Of a DNA stretch of 64,000 nucleotides, positions 51,795 through 59,964 are shown piece after piece; the stretch's first letter is position 1; each line of letters begins with the position of its first letter. Source of the stretch: Chitinispirillaceae bacterium (lineage in GTDB: Bacteria; Fibrobacterota; Chitinivibrionia; Chitinivibrionales; Chitinispirillaceae); the NCBI GenBank assembly GCA_016929595.1, contig JAFGIN010000151.1, forward strand, positions 18,982 to 82,981, in the 5' to 3' direction. The position numbers and the translations under genes were made by a program. Under the pieces are notes generated by a model. It had not been told where the DNA came from. It did no database searches and was given only the letters and a program-made list of their open reading frames with translations.

Positions 51795-53234
51795 ATGCTA
51801 ATCCAGCAAAAGAAGGTGAAAATAGTCGCTACCATCGGACCGGCAAGCGCATCACAATCCACCATAGAACAACTGATTCTCAATGGTGTAAACATATTCC
51901 GCCTCAATTTTTCGCATGGAAATCACGACAGTCATAGCAAGTCGATTAAAATGATCCGCAATGGATCAAGACAGACAGGATATGATGTAGCTGTACTGGC
52001 GGACTTGCAGGGTCCAAAGATCCGTACCCGGTTGACGGAAAACAACAGCACGGTTTCGGTACAGGCAGGAGATACTGTTCGTATCACTGCCGCAGATGTC
52101 ATGTGTACCTCGTCGGTCATCGCGATCGATTATCCATCAATAGCCCGGGAGATTCATACTGGACAACAGATAATTATCAATGATGGGGCGATCCGTCTCG
52201 AGGTAGTCTCCATAGAGGAGTCGGGAGACTGTATTGCATCAGTAATCACCGGCGGAGAATACAGCTCGCATAAAGGTGTCAACTTTCCTGATGTCAAACT
52301 CAGTATCCCCTCTCTCACCGCAAAGGATCTCGAGGATCTTGAATTCATACTTGAAGAAGACATTCAATTCATTGCACTTTCATTTGTTAGAAATGCCGGA
52401 GATGTTAAAGCGCTGCGTACGTTGATAGAAAGAAAACGAAATGACATTAAAATTATTGCAAAAATTGAAAAACCTGAAGCTGCTGCCAGTGCCTCGGAAA
52501 TCCTTGAATGCTCTGATGGAATAATGGTAGCCCGTGGTGATCTGGGTGTTGAGATGACCCCTTACGCTGTACCTGTTATTCAGAAAGATCTGATACGCTT
52601 GGCAAACGCAGCAGGAAAGATTGTCATTGTTGCAACCCAAATGCTCGAATCGATGATACACCACAAAATGCCCACACGTGCGGAAGCTGCAGATGTGGCA
52701 AACGCGATCATCGATGGCACTGACGCTATAATGCTTTCAGGAGAAACAGCAGTGGGAGCTTTCCCGCAGGATTCAGTTCTCACTATGTCCAATATAGCAC
52801 AGTCTGTCGAAAAAAGCATTTACGCTACGTATCATTTACGATTTACCAGAACACCAGACCATTCTCTGCCCCACGCTATATGTGAAGCTGCTGCACTTGC
52901 AGGTATGGATTCCGGAGGGATACCTCTTTGCGTATACACGATATCGGGTGCTACAGCATTTTATCTGTCAAAGCTGCGATATAAAGCCCCGGTTTTTGCT
53001 TTTTCTCCATCACAGCAGGTGGTAAAAACACTCTCAATAGCATGGAACACCATCCCGCTGCAACTCCCATTCTCACAAAGCATCTCCGGGCTCCATCGTG
53101 ATGGTGAAGAACTGCTTCTTCAGAAGGGCTGGATTCAAAAGGGTGATCTCATTGGTATAATAAGCGGCACCAACGGTATCAGCGGAGCTACGAACTCTTT
53201 TAGAATCAAGAGAGTGGGTGTTGATTCCGACTGA
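51795..53234 (+). CDS. pyk: Pyruvate kinase
   Basis: 479 aa. KIVATIGPASASQSTIEQLI start, NIFRLNFSHGNHDSHS, catalytic IIAKIEKPEA (Lys), GIMVARGDLGVEM (metal Glu/Asp region), VATQMLESMIHHKMPTRAEAADVANAIIDGTDAIMLSGETA landmarks, all intact (quoted in parts). C-terminal domain with allosteric-type SLxxK text. Converts phosphoenolpyruvate and ADP to pyruvate and ATP in glycolysis. SD ggagaaagg upstream of ATG. Confidence 0.97.
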   Translation: MLIQQKKVKIVATIGPASASQSTIEQLILNGVNIFRLNFSHGNHDSHSKSIKMIRNGSRQTGYDVAVLADLQGPKIRTRLTENNSTVSVQAGDTVRITAADVMCTSSVIAIDYPSIAREIHTGQQIIINDGAIRLEVVSIEESGDCIASVITGGEYSSHKGVNFPDVKLSIPSLTAKDLEDLEFILEEDIQFIALSFVRNAGDVKALRTLIERKRNDIKIIAKIEKPEAAASASEILECSDGIMVARGDLGVEMTPYAVPVIQKDLIRLANAAGKIVIVATQMLESMIHHKMPTRAEAADVANAIIDGTDAIMLSGETAVGAFPQDSVLTMSNIAQSVEKSIYATYHLRFTRTPDHSLPHAICEAAALAGMDSGGIPLCVYTISGATAFYLSKLRYKAPVFAFSPSQQVVKTLSIAWNTIPLQLPFSQSISGLHRDGEELLLQKGWIQKGDLIGIISGTNGISGATNSFRIKRVGVDSD

Positions 53235-53300
53235 AGCTCTATTCCGGGATTCCTGAAGCTTTTGAAGAGGCGAGATAACGAAAGAGAATTGTATCCCCCC

Positions 53301-56228
53301 TCAACGGCCAATACGCTCGATTCTGTCAACTTCAACCACTTCAACATCAAACTCTTCAGTGACTTTACCATAGATCATAAACGGTGCCTGCCAGGAAAGA
53401 ATCGATGCGAAATTCCGGTAGATATCCGGAAAAAATACCGCCTCAAATGTCGCCGTTTCATCTTCAAAGGTAACGAACTCCATCGAGTCCCCCGCTTTGG
53501 TTGATACAGTCTTTGAGGTAATACACCAGCCGGCAATCCCTATTTTCTTCCCGATATATTTCCGGATATCAATTGCGCGTATCGCAGCTTTCTTTCTATT
53601 TACAACAAGTGTAAGCGGATGGCAGGCAGTCAGAAATCCCAGAGTTTGATACTGGTAAAGCAGATACTGTTTCATCGAAAGGCCCTCAAGCGCAGGCGAA
53701 CCATCAGAGGCAAGTGTCCGGTAGAACTGGCGCATCTGCCAGAACTGCTTTGAACGGTTCCCTGATATATCAACTGTATCAAATGCACCGGCACAGATCA
53801 GCTTTTCCGCATCCGATTCATCAATTGCGGTTCTCTGGAGAAAATCCACAACCGAGCTGAACTGTCCGCCGTTTTTTCGCTCCTGTATGATACGATCCTG
53901 AGCAGCACTTGTGAGTCCCTTGACCTGGCAGAAACCGGTAACAATTTCAGAAGATCGGGCATAATAGCGTTTTTCGCTTCTATTGATATCCGGTGGCGTA
54001 ACGGTCAATCCCAACCGCATGGCTTCTGAAATATAAGCTTGTGTTGAGTAAAATCCACCGTAATTTGAAAGCACCGCAGCCATAAAAGAAGCCGGGTAGT
54101 GTGCTTTAAGCCAGGCGGACTGAAAAGACACCTGCACATAACTCGCAGAGTGAGGTTTACAGAACGAGTATCCGCTGAATGAAAGCATCATCTCCCACAC
54201 TGCATCGATAACCTCATCGGAGACACCGTTGTTATGACACCCCTCAATAAACATTCTGTGGAAATCATGAAATTTCTGATGTTTCTCCCGCTTTGACATT
54301 ATCTTCCGTAACATATCCGCATCCTCGACAGAGAATGAGGCTAGTGCAATGGCAGCCTTCGATACATCCTCCTGATATACCATAATCCCATAGGTTTCCG
54401 ATAGTGTATCAAGCAAAGCAGGATGGATTGGTTTAAATGGTTCCCCTTTAAGGCGCCTGACATATTCCTGTATAAATTTATTCGCCGCGGGACGGATAAT
54501 TGAAGAGTGTATTACCAGATGTTCAAAATCGCCTCTTTGTGTTTTTCTCTGAAGAAGCCTCATCGCAGGCGATTCAACATAGAAAACTCCCATTGATTTA
54601 CCTTTTGCAAGAAGATCGATTGTCTTGAGATCTGATTGCGGATCCCACCGCAATTCATCAAATCCTCCCTGTTCAGTTTTCACATTGTTTATTGCATCAC
54701 GGATTACGGCAAGTGACCGGTTACCAAGCAGATCGATCTTTACAAGCCCAAGTTCTTCGGTTCCATCTTTCTCCCACTGAATTATGGGAAACCCCTTCGC
54801 TGAAATCTGGACTGGCACATAGTGGGAAATCGGTTCCGGGGTAATTACCACTCCCCCGCAATGAGTACCGATACCTCTTGGTTTACCAATAATCTTAACA
54901 GCAAGAGAGAATATTTCGGGCCAGGGTGCATCGAGAACCATACCCTTTGTTGATGGCCATTTCTGAAAGTAATCGTAGAGATTTTGAGGATTTTCCGGAA
55001 GGTCAACAAACCATGGAATCTTTTTTGTAACCCTGCTTATCTCATCTTCGGTCATTCCAAACAGACGCCCTACCTCACGTAAAGCCATCCGTGCACCGCA
55101 GGTCTGATGAGTGGCAACCATGGCAGCATGATCCCTGCCATATTTTTTGAAAACATACTCAAGAATAGCATCCCGTTCATCCCACGCAAAATCCACATCG
55201 ATATCAGGAGGATCCTTTCTCCCAGGATTGAGAAACCGCTCAAACATCAGGTTGTACCGAATCGGATCCACATTGGTGATTCCAAGAGAATAGGCGACAA
55301 TACTCGATGCTCCGGAGCCCCTTCCACATGTTCTCGGTGATTGCCTGACAATATCGTCAACTACTAGAAAGTAATCGTCAAACCGCTTTTTAATTATCAA
55401 ATCAAGTTCATACTCAATCCTTTTAACAACTCTTTCCTCAAGAGGGACAGAGTAACGCTGTGATGCTCCCTGATACGTTTTTTTTCTCAACAGATCGACC
55501 GTGTTTTCTTCAGAGTAAAAACGCGGCATCACTGTTGTTCCAAAAGGTATTTCACACGTAACTTTATCCCAGAACTCCATCGTTGTACCGATTGCCTTTT
55601 CAAACACCTCAAACTCCGATTGGATACGCTCCCATCGGGAAAAATACGCGTTGTTATCATAAAGATCAGAATCGTCAAGTCGTGACAACGTTGTGTTATT
55701 GTCTATTGCTCTCATGACTCTGTGAAGCTCATAATCGTCTTTATCAACAAACACAGCTTCTGGAATTATACAACACGAAATATTATTACTGCGAATTATC
55801 TGAGGGGGAACGACGGGCCGTTTCATCCTGTAGAATATCTGACATTTTTCTTTTATCGCAGACAGCAGCGCAACGTTATCGCTAGCGACATAAATCCCGT
55901 CTGAATATCTTTTCAGGGCTGCAGCAATGGTAAATGATGTATTACAATGTGCATCCGTGATAATCTGACACAGAGATGAGAATGCTGTTTGTGTCGGAGC
56001 ATATACCAGAGCATCACCATCCTGACCGTAAATATGGGTACCAATGACTGGTGCAATTTTATTTTTTTTACATGAACGGAGAAACTGCGGTAATCCGTAG
56101 AGATTATTACAATCCGTAAGAGCCACCGCCTCATACCCCAGTGCAGCTGCCAGTTTACAGATAGAGTCAGGCTTGTGTATTCCCCGAAGTATCGAGTAAC
56201 AGGATTTTGTTGATAATAGTGTTGTCAT
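53301..56228 (-). CDS. DNA polymerase III alpha-type polymerase, DnaE2/ImuC-like
   Basis: 975 aa, shorter than replicative DnaE (about 1160). N-terminal PHP-like domain lacks the HxH metal motif (LLSTKSCYSILRG instead of a HxH-x-x-S-x-L). Palm: CGRGSGASSIVAYSLGITNVDP and FLNPGRKDPPDIDVDFAWDERD with catalytic Asp pair; the PPDIDVDF form is typical of DnaE2. Fingers/helix: THCGGVVITPEPISHYVPVQ, GLVKIDLLGNRSLAVI, PHSASYVQVSFQSAWLKAHYP. OB domain at the C-terminus (KIGIAGWCITSKTVSTKAG). No imuA/imuB neighbour. There is no ribosome site before the ATG, where an 8-bp tandem array lies instead. Confidence 0.9.
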   Translation of the reverse strand: MTTLLSTKSCYSILRGIHKPDSICKLAAALGYEAVALTDCNNLYGLPQFLRSCKKNKIAPVIGTHIYGQDGDALVYAPTQTAFSSLCQIITDAHCNTSFTIAAALKRYSDGIYVASDNVALLSAIKEKCQIFYRMKRPVVPPQIIRSNNISCCIIPEAVFVDKDDYELHRVMRAIDNNTTLSRLDDSDLYDNNAYFSRWERIQSEFEVFEKAIGTTMEFWDKVTCEIPFGTTVMPRFYSEENTVDLLRKKTYQGASQRYSVPLEERVVKRIEYELDLIIKKRFDDYFLVVDDIVRQSPRTCGRGSGASSIVAYSLGITNVDPIRYNLMFERFLNPGRKDPPDIDVDFAWDERDAILEYVFKKYGRDHAAMVATHQTCGARMALREVGRLFGMTEDEISRVTKKIPWFVDLPENPQNLYDYFQKWPSTKGMVLDAPWPEIFSLAVKIIGKPRGIGTHCGGVVITPEPISHYVPVQISAKGFPIIQWEKDGTEELGLVKIDLLGNRSLAVIRDAINNVKTEQGGFDELRWDPQSDLKTIDLLAKGKSMGVFYVESPAMRLLQRKTQRGDFEHLVIHSSIIRPAANKFIQEYVRRLKGEPFKPIHPALLDTLSETYGIMVYQEDVSKAAIALASFSVEDADMLRKIMSKREKHQKFHDFHRMFIEGCHNNGVSDEVIDAVWEMMLSFSGYSFCKPHSASYVQVSFQSAWLKAHYPASFMAAVLSNYGGFYSTQAYISEAMRLGLTVTPPDINRSEKRYYARSSEIVTGFCQVKGLTSAAQDRIIQERKNGGQFSSVVDFLQRTAIDESDAEKLICAGAFDTVDISGNRSKQFWQMRQFYRTLASDGSPALEGLSMKQYLLYQYQTLGFLTACHPLTLVVNRKKAAIRAIDIRKYIGKKIGIAGWCITSKTVSTKAGDSMEFVTFEDETATFEAVFFPDIYRNFASILSWQAPFMIYGKVTEEFDVEVVEVDRIERIGR

Positions 56229-56233
56229 AGTTG

Positions 56234-56286
56234 TCAGTGACTGGTAATAAAGTGACTAAGTGACTAAGTGACTGAGTGACTGAGTA
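56234..56286. repeat. 8-bp tandem repeat array, dnaE2 leader
   Basis: agtgacta, agtgacta, agtgactg, agtgactg and a partial agta run from 56251 to 56286; cagtgact at 56235 is a further degenerate unit. The array starts within 25 bp of the polymerase start codon. The unit is close to the one in the 63896-64000 array. Confidence 0.85.
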
Positions 56287-56325
56287 TAAAGCACAATTCT
56301 CCACTTCCCCATTCGCCTCTCTCCA

Positions 56326-56346
56326 CTTCGACTGGGCTCAGTGACC
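56326..56346. repeat. cttcga...ctcag repeat fragment
   Basis: cttcgactgggctcagtgac resembles the arms at 51652-51677 (tttcgactccgctcaac) and 58454-58468 (cttcgagtacctcag). These share CTTCGA and CTCA at a fixed spacing and belong to a common kind of dispersed intergenic palindrome. Confidence 0.4.
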
Positions 56347-56352
56347 ACCCAA

Positions 56353-56429
56353 CCCTTTCTCCACATTGTGGAGAAAGGGAGCTAACGCGCCTTGTCCCCC
56401 TCTCCATTTACTGATGGAGAGGGGGACAA
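56353..56429. repeat. Two adjacent perfect hairpins that enter the permease 3' end
   Basis: Hairpin 1: ccctttctccac (56353-56364) with gtggagaaaggg (56368-56379), loop of three. Hairpin 2: ttgtccccctctccat (56392-56407) with atggagagggggacaa (56414-56429), loop of six. The second lies inside the annotated coding region of the ABC permease, giving its last residues. No T-run follows either stem on the minus strand. Confidence 0.8.
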
Positions 56430-57620
56430 AGGGGGTGAGGCGAAAAGTTTCCACTCTTTAAGCATAAATGCTGTAAACACCAGTAGCGGAAAAATATACC
56501 CGAAGTACCCGACAAACAATCCGATACAGCCACCGCCGAAAAAAAGTGTGGTTGTCATCTGCTCACCATCTTTACGATAAGGATCGTACACCAGGGTGCT
56601 TGTAATAAATGGTATCAATAAAAAGAGCGTAACCGTTGTTATCAACCGCGTTATCCCCGCAACGGAAAAAACCACTGGTACAATAACTACTGTATACACA
56701 AGCAGGAGCGGAACTGCTAAAATAATGAATGTGCACACATATGCAAGCATCATCTGTTTTCTGTCAAAGTTGTATAAGGGATTTTCACGAATCGATGCAT
56801 TAGCTTCCCGGATCAACGATACATACCAGCTGCTGAGCGCAAAAAAGACTATTGATGAGAAAAAGTCAACAAAAGGGGAATGTATATCACGAACAACAAG
56901 AATTAGTACTATCTGAATCACCGGTGCGGTAAGCAGGAAAAGCGGAATCAGCAGTGGTTCGCTACGAAACAGTATAAAAACATTTCTTAAAACGATAGGT
57001 CGAAATACTACTGGAACCAGAGAACTTATTCTTGTTCCTAACACAATCAGCACACTTGAAAACGTTTCACTGAAAGGGATTGCATTTTTTACTGTACCAG
57101 GCATTCGATCTGTTTTTACGGGTCTGAAAAATCCTTTTTCGAAGGCCAGTTTTCCTGCCCATGGGAAAAAACAGAGTAGTCCTGTCAAGGCGACAGCAGG
57201 TACAACAATTTCCCAGATTGAATACAGGTGCAGTACTGTTATTTCGAGAGTCAGTGCTGTGACCAATAATGGTAAGGTAAAACTCCTCAGCATTGTCTGG
57301 GCAGAATGAAACGCTGTCAACGCCAGCGACTGCCGCTGATTGTAATCGAGTCCATAGATAAAAAACAGATCATCACGACGCGGCATGCGAAGAATGGATA
57401 CTATCCGCGAAAAGAATACCATCTCCGCAATCGGAACGATTATCATAAGTAACCATGGTACAGGAAAGCGCGGAACGTTTGTATTTACAACAGAAAACAT
57501 TTCGAATATGAGAAAACAGGTGATACCGGAAGTAATCCCCTGAATCACCAGTTTTTTCTTATCTGGAATAGTTCCGATAATATTACGTATAAGAACATGG
57601 GGAACAGCCTGCTCACTCAT
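56382..57620 (-). CDS. ABC transporter membrane protein with repeat-derived C-terminus
   Basis: 412 aa with about ten hydrophobic segments, for example ILIPLFLLTAPVIQIVLILVV-type and LFVGYFGYIFPLLVFTAFML stretches. No signature for a defined family; it overlaps the ABC ATPase gene by 4 bp and must be its permease. The final 18 residues (ASPPLSPSPSVNGEGDKAR) are not membrane-protein-like; they are the translation of a palindromic repeat (56383-56442). The original stop was probably lost when the repeat inserted. Function of the complex: export or import of an unidentified substrate. Confidence 0.75.
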   Translation of the reverse strand: MSEQAVPHVLIRNIIGTIPDKKKLVIQGITSGITCFLIFEMFSVVNTNVPRFPVPWLLMIIVPIAEMVFFSRIVSILRMPRRDDLFFIYGLDYNQRQSLALTAFHSAQTMLRSFTLPLLVTALTLEITVLHLYSIWEIVVPAVALTGLLCFFPWAGKLAFEKGFFRPVKTDRMPGTVKNAIPFSETFSSVLIVLGTRISSLVPVVFRPIVLRNVFILFRSEPLLIPLFLLTAPVIQIVLILVVRDIHSPFVDFFSSIVFFALSSWYVSLIREANASIRENPLYNFDRKQMMLAYVCTFIILAVPLLLVYTVVIVPVVFSVAGITRLITTVTLFLLIPFITSTLVYDPYRKDGEQMTTTLFFGGGCIGLFVGYFGYIFPLLVFTAFMLKEWKLFASPPLSPSPSVNGEGDKAR

Positions 57621-58378
57621 TCGCGGCTCTCCCGGATTTCTGCACCTGAAGTAAACATATCATAATATATTTCATCAAGCTGCTTACCGGAGTGTTGTTC
57701 GAGCAATGATGTCACCCTGCCGACAAAAACCTGTAATCCTCCCCGCAATATGATAATCGATGTTGCCACTTTCTCAACGAAATCAAGCATGTGTGATGAA
57801 ACCAGCACCCCCATCCCTTCACCGGTATACTGCAACAAAAGCTTCTTGAGGCCAAAAATTGCCAGAGGATCGAGCCCATTGGTCGGCTCATCAATAATAA
57901 GATACCGTTTAGCACTCAAAAACGCGATTATCAGAGAAACTTTTTTCCTCATACCCTGAGAGTAATCGCTGCAGGGAGAGGTCTCAAACCAGTTTTCCAC
58001 CTGCAAATGCGCCTTGAGTTGTTTCAAACGTTCATTAAATGCATCTGTCTCAAGGGAGTAAATTTCCCTGATAACATGCATGATCTCAAGCCCGGTAAGT
58101 TTTTCATCCAGAACAGGAAACTCCGGAGCGTACCCAATCCCGAACCGATGCATTACGCTTCCGGTAACATCACGCACCGACATGGTATCAATACAATATT
58201 CCCCGGAAAACTGGACAAGCTGCTGAAGAAGTATTTTGATAAGTGTCGTTTTACCGCTTCCATTGGACCCCACAAGCGCAGTCGTCTCGTTAGTATGAAA
58301 AGAAAGCGTCAGCGGTCCAAGATGGAATTTCCCCTTACCACTGTAAGAATATTCAAGCTGGTTTATTGTAAGATACAT
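57617..58378 (-). CDS. ABC transporter ATP-binding protein
   Basis: 253 aa. Walker A LVGSNGSGKTTLIKILL (about 40), signature YSQGMRKKVSLI, Walker B RYLIIDEPTNGLDPLA and switch SSHMLDFVEKV. Resembles the exporter type that pairs with a single integral membrane partner. The start overlaps nothing upstream; the stop overlaps the permease start (ATGA). Confidence 0.95.
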   Translation of the reverse strand: MYLTINQLEYSYSGKGKFHLGPLTLSFHTNETTALVGSNGSGKTTLIKILLQQLVQFSGEYCIDTMSVRDVTGSVMHRFGIGYAPEFPVLDEKLTGLEIMHVIREIYSLETDAFNERLKQLKAHLQVENWFETSPCSDYSQGMRKKVSLIIAFLSAKRYLIIDEPTNGLDPLAIFGLKKLLLQYTGEGMGVLVSSHMLDFVEKVATSIIILRGGLQVFVGRVTSLLEQHSGKQLDEIYYDMFTSGAEIRESRE

Positions 58379-58948
58379 TTAATTGATCCTGTATTTCTGA
58401 TTTCTGTGGTGTTAATTTTTGAAAAAACGATCTTCAAAGTCCCGCAAAGTTGGCTTCGAGTACCTCAGCCAACGAATTTGTAATACTACTTAATCCCGGT
58501 GTCTGAGGTACCCGAAGGCCCGTTAATTTCTAAAATACAACTCGATAAATCTGTCATGAGGATATTAATACGTTTCAGTACCATTTTTGTTACAAATTAA
58601 ATAGTCTGAATAAAGGAAGCAAATGTTCTGACTAAAACGCCTCTCTCATACGTTTTTTTCTGATGCAAAAAAAGTGAATGGAAATGTGGAGTATGATGTG
58701 TGAAACAAAAAATACTCTTTTATCCTCTTCCTTTTTAAAGCCCCTATCTTTAACCCGTTTTATATTACTTCGCAAAGTATGATTTGTTCATGAATCAGAC
58801 AAAATAAAGGACAGACTTATCTTTAAGAAATAATTGATAGTGTGCGATTTGAAAAGAAGAAAAAAGTTTTTTTGTGATACAAGGTTCCGGGATACTGAAA
58901 AACCCCGGAACTAAAAAAAGACAAGCTTCAAATGTCCTTACAATACTA
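58379..58948. other. 570-bp interval with palindromic repeat and a hairpin, no gene seen
   Basis: Between the ABC ATPase start and the adk stop. It contains the palindromic repeat listed separately and, at 58884-58911, a hairpin gttccggg...cccggaac lying about 40 bp after the adk stop; neither side has the T-run of a Rho-independent terminator in the adk direction. The remainder is A/T-rich without coding signals. Confidence 0.5.
58449..58517. repeat. Composite palindromic intergenic repeat
   Basis: cttcgagtacctcag (58454-58468) and ctgaggtacccgaag (58503-58517) are inverted copies, 14 of 15 bases matching. The left arm is itself embedded in gttggc...gccaac (58449-58473). The layout resembles non-autonomous or REP-like extragenic elements. 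Confidence 0.7.
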
Positions 58949-59521
58949 TCAGCCAAACACCTTTTTGATACTTTCAAAAACAGCATCAATCGTACCAAGG
59001 CCGGCAATATCACGCACCAGCCCTTTTGGCCGATAGTAATCCAGGCAAGGTTCACTCTGGTTCTTATATGTATTGATTCGGTTTTGAATCACCTTTGGAT
59101 CAGCATCATCAGCACGGTTTTCAATGGCCGCTCTTTTTGTCAATCGTTGTCTGATCTCTTCATCGGAAATGCTTATATTTATTATATGATCGAGAGTAAT
59201 CCCGTTCTCTTTGCAGATCTGATCAAGCGCCTGAGCCTGCGGAACACTTCTGGGAAAGCCGTCAAGGAGAAATCCACCTCTGGCATCACTCCGAGCAAGC
59301 CGTTCCTTTACCATTGCGATCGTTACATCATCAGGTACCAGTTTTCCCTGATTGGTGTACTCCTTCGCAGTACGACCAAGCGCTGTGTCATTTTTCATAT
59401 GATACCTGAACATATCTCCGGTTGAAATATGCGGAACATCAAGGAATTCACGAAGTTTGGCAGCCTGGGTACCTTTACCTGCACCCGGAGGGCCAAACAG
59501 AATCACGTTTTTGCCAGACAT
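58949..59521 (-). CDS. adk: Adenylate kinase, short-LID type
   Basis: 190 aa. P-loop FGPPGAGKGTQAAKL, HISTGDMFRYHMK (AMP binding), FLLDGFPRSVPQAQALDQ and the catalytic R-rich segment QRLTKRAAIENRADDAD. The LID is the short form, hence below the 214 aa of E. coli. SD ataaggagg is near the start. Interconverts ATP, AMP and ADP. It is preceded by cysK debris. Confidence 0.97.
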   Translation of the reverse strand: MSGKNVILFGPPGAGKGTQAAKLREFLDVPHISTGDMFRYHMKNDTALGRTAKEYTNQGKLVPDDVTIAMVKERLARSDARGGFLLDGFPRSVPQAQALDQICKENGITLDHIINISISDEEIRQRLTKRAAIENRADDADPKVIQNRINTYKNQSEPCLDYYRPKGLVRDIAGLGTIDAVFESIKKVFG

Positions 59522-59566
59522 GAAAAAGTCCTCCTTATAGAAAAAATATCAGGATACTCTCAAAAA

Positions 59567-59959
59567 TCACATGACTGCGAGATCGCGCACGGTTTCAAAA
59601 ACATTGTCATCAGTACAGGAAAGTGTACGATCCAGAAGTTTCTCATCAAAAATCGCCGGAATTATCGATTCTCTCATGTTTTTTAACCCCTGTATCCGGT
59701 GATTCTCATATGGCCTTACCGATACCGGTATTGCCGCATGTCGGCTCAAGGATAATGTTATCTTTTTTCAAAGCTCCGGAATCGATCGCCTGATGAATCA
59801 TCTATAAGGCAGGACGGTCTTTGATGCTTCCTCCGGAATTGGCTCCTTCAAGCTTGATAAAAATCTTACTCCGGTTGTATCGGCATCCCAGATTCTCCTA
59901 AGCGAAATCATCGGAGTATTGCCAATAGCATCCAGTAATGATTTTTCTCTGTTACACAT
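59567..59959 (-). pseudogene. Cysteine synthase (cysK-type) pseudogene
   Basis: ATG at 59959, 6 bp after the uvrA stop. First frame: SLLDAIGNTPMISLRRI, the cysteine-synthase N-terminus. A frameshift then gives IKLEGANSGGSIKDRPA with the PLP lysine, a TAG stop, then [23 protein letters not shown] in the same frame, ending at a TGA. The next piece (HRIQGLKN, IIPAIFDEKLLDRTLSCTDDNVFETVRDLA) corresponds to a region over 100 residues further on in the enzyme, so the middle is deleted. The C-terminus is missing too. Clearly non-functional. Confidence 0.85.
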
Positions 59960-59964
59960 TTCTC

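Noticed and set aside
51722..51907. Extended 93-codon version of the minus-strand reading frame upstream of pyk
   Set aside because: Its first 60 codons are antisense to the pyruvate kinase start and leader. Only the part from 51721 has a ribosome site.
58884..58911. Rho-independent terminator of adk
   Set aside because: The stem is good (8 bp), but neither strand has a T-run directly after it.
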